7,495 bases of DNA from an uncultured Elusimicrobia bacterium (lineage in GTDB: Bacteria; Elusimicrobiota; Elusimicrobia; Elusimicrobiales; Elusimicrobiaceae), in NCBI GenBank assembly GCA_945483375.1, contig CALYRQ010000034.1:1-7495 (forward strand), in the 5' to 3' direction. Below the pieces are notes generated by a model. That model saw nothing but the letters and a program-made list of their open reading frames with translations, did not search any database and was not told the origin of the DNA. Below, piece after piece: positions 5,656 to 7,495 of the stretch. The position numbers were made by a program, and so were the translations under genes. Position 1 is the first letter of the stretch, and every line of letters begins with the position of its first letter.

Positions 5656-7059
5656 TTATAAATAGCCTGCAGGCAGCGGGGGCGGAGGCGGTGCGCCGGC
5701 TTCAGCCAGCGAGCGGATAACGGCCTCTTTCAGCGGTTTAGCATACGGTTTTGCGAATTTTGTCCGCACTTCCCGCGCGGCGGGTGAGGAAAGGAACGTA
5801 TCGGCCGTTAACGCGGGCCAGTGTTGCCGGGCGGAAGCCGTTACTTCCGGCGGCAGATTTTTAAGCAGGCGGTCGTAAAATTCCTTCAGGCGTTTGCTTT
5901 TGGCGTACGGGCCGAACGCCGCTTCCAAATACTGGTTTTTGGTGACGGGCGTAAACCCGGCCTGGAAAGAAAAATAATCGTTATGTTTTTTTACAAAAAG
6001 CGGCGTTTTTTTTGGCATCCAAAACTGGGACACGATGGACAGTTTATCCTTGTCAAAGACGCCCAGGAAAAATTCTTTATCCGGTGTGCTGCTCCATTTT
6101 TGCATATCTTGCTCTGAAAACCCCAGTTTTTGGACGAAATCCAGCGCGCTTTCTTCCGACATGGTGGTTCCGCCAAACCGTCTGCCGGGTCGTAAGAAAA
6201 ATTGCTTTTTGTCGGCGGCCAGCAAATTCAGCACCGTTTGCCAAAGGGAAATATCGGGATTGAAATCCTCTGTTTTGGAAAAAGCAAGTACGTCCTGCGG
6301 TTTTATGTGGGAATTAAGCAAAATACCCGCCACGAAATAGTTGTATTCGTAGTGCAAATCGAAATCCGGCCGGACCGCGTAGGTGAGACGGATGTCGCGC
6401 ACCGCGTCGCCGAAATTGGTTGCATCGGCCGCTTTTACGGGCAAACCATAGTTGTATTGGGAATAGAAAGTGGCCAGTTCCGTCAGCGGTTCGCTGCTTC
6501 CGTGCATTAAATACGTAAGCAGGTGGGTGGTTTCGTGCATGCCCAGGTTAACGGCGGAGGGGAGGGAGTCTTTGTCTTCGGGATTGATAAAAATAACGCC
6601 CGTCCCGCCAAACGCACAGGCTCCGCCGTCGCAATACGAAATTTTTAACAGGGAAAAATCGGCTTTTACCTGATACACGTCCGCAATGTAGCGTCCGCCC
6701 AAATACACCCAAAAAGCCAGCTGCAACGGGCGGAAGTCCCACGCTTTGGGGTTGGCGTAAATCTGTTTCAGCGTGATTTGTTTTCCCACGGCGTTCATCT
6801 GCGTATTTTCCAACCGTGCGGCGTTTTTGTTAAGCCATTTTAAAAAATCGTCCACGCGGTACCAGCCTTTGCTGCGCTGCGGGTCCGAAAAATCCGTGCG
6901 GCCATAGTAGTTTTGCAGTTCTTGCTGCACAAACGTATACAGCGGGGATTTTTGCTCCTGCAGGCGGGCGGTTACGCGTGCGCCGATGTCCCCGGCCGAC
7001 TGTGCCCAAAGCGGGGTAAAAAGGAAAACGGATAATAAACAAAAAAGTAATTTTCTCAT
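5656..7059 (-). CDS. Secreted HExxH zinc metalloprotease-like protein, unknown family
   Basis: The 467-residue product, counted from the ATG at 7059, begins with a clear signal peptide (MRK, then LLFCLLSVFLFTPLWA, likely cut near WA-QS), so it should act outside the inner membrane. The only enzyme signature is MHETTHL: H175, E176, H179 form an HExxH zinc site, and a downstream Glu in EPLTELATF (E190 or E194) could be the third ligand, as in gluzincins. C143 and C148 in YCDGGAC could form a disulfide. The C-terminal 270 residues are unrecognised, and the protein ends in a proline run (APPPPPLPAGYL). An in-frame ATG at 7110 is rejected: it lies upstream of the promoter's predicted start and would bury the signal peptide. 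The gene has its own promoter and terminator and is monocistronic. Activity and substrate are unknown; metallopeptidase assignment rests on the motif only. Confidence 0.8.
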   Translation of the reverse strand: MRKLLFCLLSVFLFTPLWAQSAGDIGARVTARLQEQKSPLYTFVQQELQNYYGRTDFSDPQRSKGWYRVDDFLKWLNKNAARLENTQMNAVGKQITLKQIYANPKAWDFRPLQLAFWVYLGGRYIADVYQVKADFSLLKISYCDGGACAFGGTGVIFINPEDKDSLPSAVNLGMHETTHLLTYLMHGSSEPLTELATFYSQYNYGLPVKAADATNFGDAVRDIRLTYAVRPDFDLHYEYNYFVAGILLNSHIKPQDVLAFSKTEDFNPDISLWQTVLNLLAADKKQFFLRPGRRFGGTTMSEESALDFVQKLGFSEQDMQKWSSTPDKEFFLGVFDKDKLSIVSQFWMPKKTPLFVKKHNDYFSFQAGFTPVTKNQYLEAAFGPYAKSKRLKEFYDRLLKNLPPEVTASARQHWPALTADTFLSSPAAREVRTKFAKPYAKPLKEAVIRSLAEAGAPPPPPLPAGYL

Positions 7060-7065
7060 ATCTAT

Positions 7066-7094
7066 AGTATAGGGAAGAAACCCCGCCGCGTCAA
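7066..7094 (-). promoter_or_regulatory. Strong sigma-70 promoter of the metalloprotease gene, leaderless geometry
   Basis: On the minus strand TTGACG (7094-7089, five of six) and TATACT (7071-7066, five of six) are separated by exactly 17 bases. The -10 box is followed by ATAGAT and then the ATG at 7059, which places +1 on the A of the start codon. No Shine-Dalgarno can exist on such a transcript. Confidence 0.85.
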
Positions 7095-7117
7095 GCACTC
7101 GCGGCCCCAAGGAGGAG

Positions 7118-7148
7118 AAAAAACCGGGGCCCCGTATAGGAGCCCCGG
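7118..7148 (-). terminator. Strong rho-independent terminator of ppdK
   Basis: CCGGGGCTCC (7148-7139) pairs with GGGGCCCCGG (7133-7124), ten pairs with one G-U, around a 5-base loop TATAC, followed by six T residues (7123-7118). It begins 19 bases after the ppdK stop codon. Confidence 0.93.
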
Positions 7149-7167
7149 ACGAATGACTTAATAAGGC

Positions 7168-7495
7168 TTATTTGCGTTTCTTTGCCAGTACGTCTTTGGC
7201 GGCGGCTTGCGCGGCGGCCAAGCGGGCTATCGGCACGCGGAACGCCGAGCAGGACACGTAGGTGAACCCTTCGCGGTGGCAGAACTCCACGCTTTCCGGG
7301 TCCCCGCCGTGTTCGCCGCAGATACCCACTTTAAGGTTGGGTTTCTGGTCTCGGCCTTCGTTTACGGCGTGCTGGATAAGCATACCCACGCCGCGCTGGT
7401 CGAGCGTTTGGAACGGGTCGGCTTCCAGAATACCCTGTTTCAAGTATTCGGGGAGGAACGAACCGATGTCGTCGCGCGAGAAACCGAAGGTCATC
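7168..7495 (-). CDS. ppdK: Pyruvate, phosphate dikinase, C-terminal end (cut by window edge)
   Basis: PPDK interconverts pyruvate, ATP and Pi with PEP, AMP and PPi; in many anaerobes it takes the place of, or reverses, pyruvate kinase. Only the last 108 or so of roughly 870-900 residues are present, from the PEP/pyruvate-binding TIM-barrel domain. The match is very close: [14 protein letters not shown] near the window edge, [15 protein letters not shown], the active-site loop [17 protein letters not shown] with the catalytic cysteine, and [20 protein letters not shown]. The Met nearest the edge is internal to the protein, not its start. The phosphohistidine and ATP-grasp domains lie outside the window. 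The gene ends in a strong terminator and is not co-transcribed with the downstream metalloprotease gene. Confidence 0.97.
   Translation of the reverse strand, partial: MTFGFSRDDIGSFLPEYLKQGILEADPFQTLDQRGVGMLIQHAVNEGRDQKPNLKVGICGEHGGDPESVEFCHREGFTYVSCSAFRVPIARLAAAQAAAKDVLAKKRK

Noticed and set aside
7060..7110. Longer N-terminus for the metalloprotease, starting at the ATG at 7110
   Set aside because: It would start upstream of the near-consensus promoter and place 17 residues before a textbook signal peptide.
7111..7117. GGAGGAG on the plus strand, resembling a Shine-Dalgarno
   Set aside because: No plus-strand ORF follows at usable distance, and the site is the region between a minus-strand terminator and a minus-strand promoter.
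1..7495. Search by eye for CRISPR repeats, IS ends, integrase or toxin-antitoxin genes
   Set aside because: No direct repeats with spacers, no terminal inverted repeats and no such protein motifs were seen; the window is housekeeping in character.

Overview
All supported genes in this window lie on the minus strand, so the gene order is read from high to low coordinates. The base composition is moderately GC-rich with A/T-rich control regions. The gene set is bacterial housekeeping: pyruvate phosphate dikinase, guanylate kinase, RNA polymerase omega, a family 4 uracil-DNA glycosylase, PriA and tyrosyl-tRNA synthetase. No mobile element, CRISPR array, tRNA or rRNA was seen. The combination of PPDK, gmk-rpoZ-udg-priA and divergent versions of otherwise conserved proteins would fit an anaerobic member of Elusimicrobiota, but that is a guess from general character; the sequence by itself does not name the phylum.

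Layout, in transcription order. (1) The 3' end of ppdK (7495-7168) closes with a strong terminator (7148-7118). (2) A secreted HExxH metalloprotease-like protein of no recognised family (7059-5656) has a near-ideal sigma-70 promoter whose predicted start point is the A of the ATG, and its own terminator. (3) A 324-base gap (5655-5332) is not empty. It holds a potentially structured RNA segment, a 30-codon ORF with a perfect Shine-Dalgarno sequence, a terminator directly after it, and a second promoter that again places transcription start on an ATG, this time that of gmk. (4) A compact operon follows: gmk, rpoZ, a uracil-DNA glycosylase, priA and two tandem but diverged DUF805 membrane proteins. 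Gaps between the first five genes are 14, 2, 5 and 9 bases; the last gene follows after 75 bases and the unit ends in a terminator (531-504). (5) The 5' part of tyrS (443 to the window edge) has its own extended -10 promoter and Shine-Dalgarno site.

The operon joins nucleotide supply (GMK), transcription (omega), base-excision repair (UDG) and replication restart (PriA). The gmk-rpoZ-priA order is a known bacterial arrangement in which coaBC often sits between rpoZ and priA; here a UDG holds that place. The points most worth a second look are the PriA protein, whose helicase motifs II, V and VI are degraded and whose winged-helix region is almost absent; the two leaderless-promoter geometries; and the small ORF with its upstream folded RNA and private terminator. 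I see no clear sign of a new multi-gene system.
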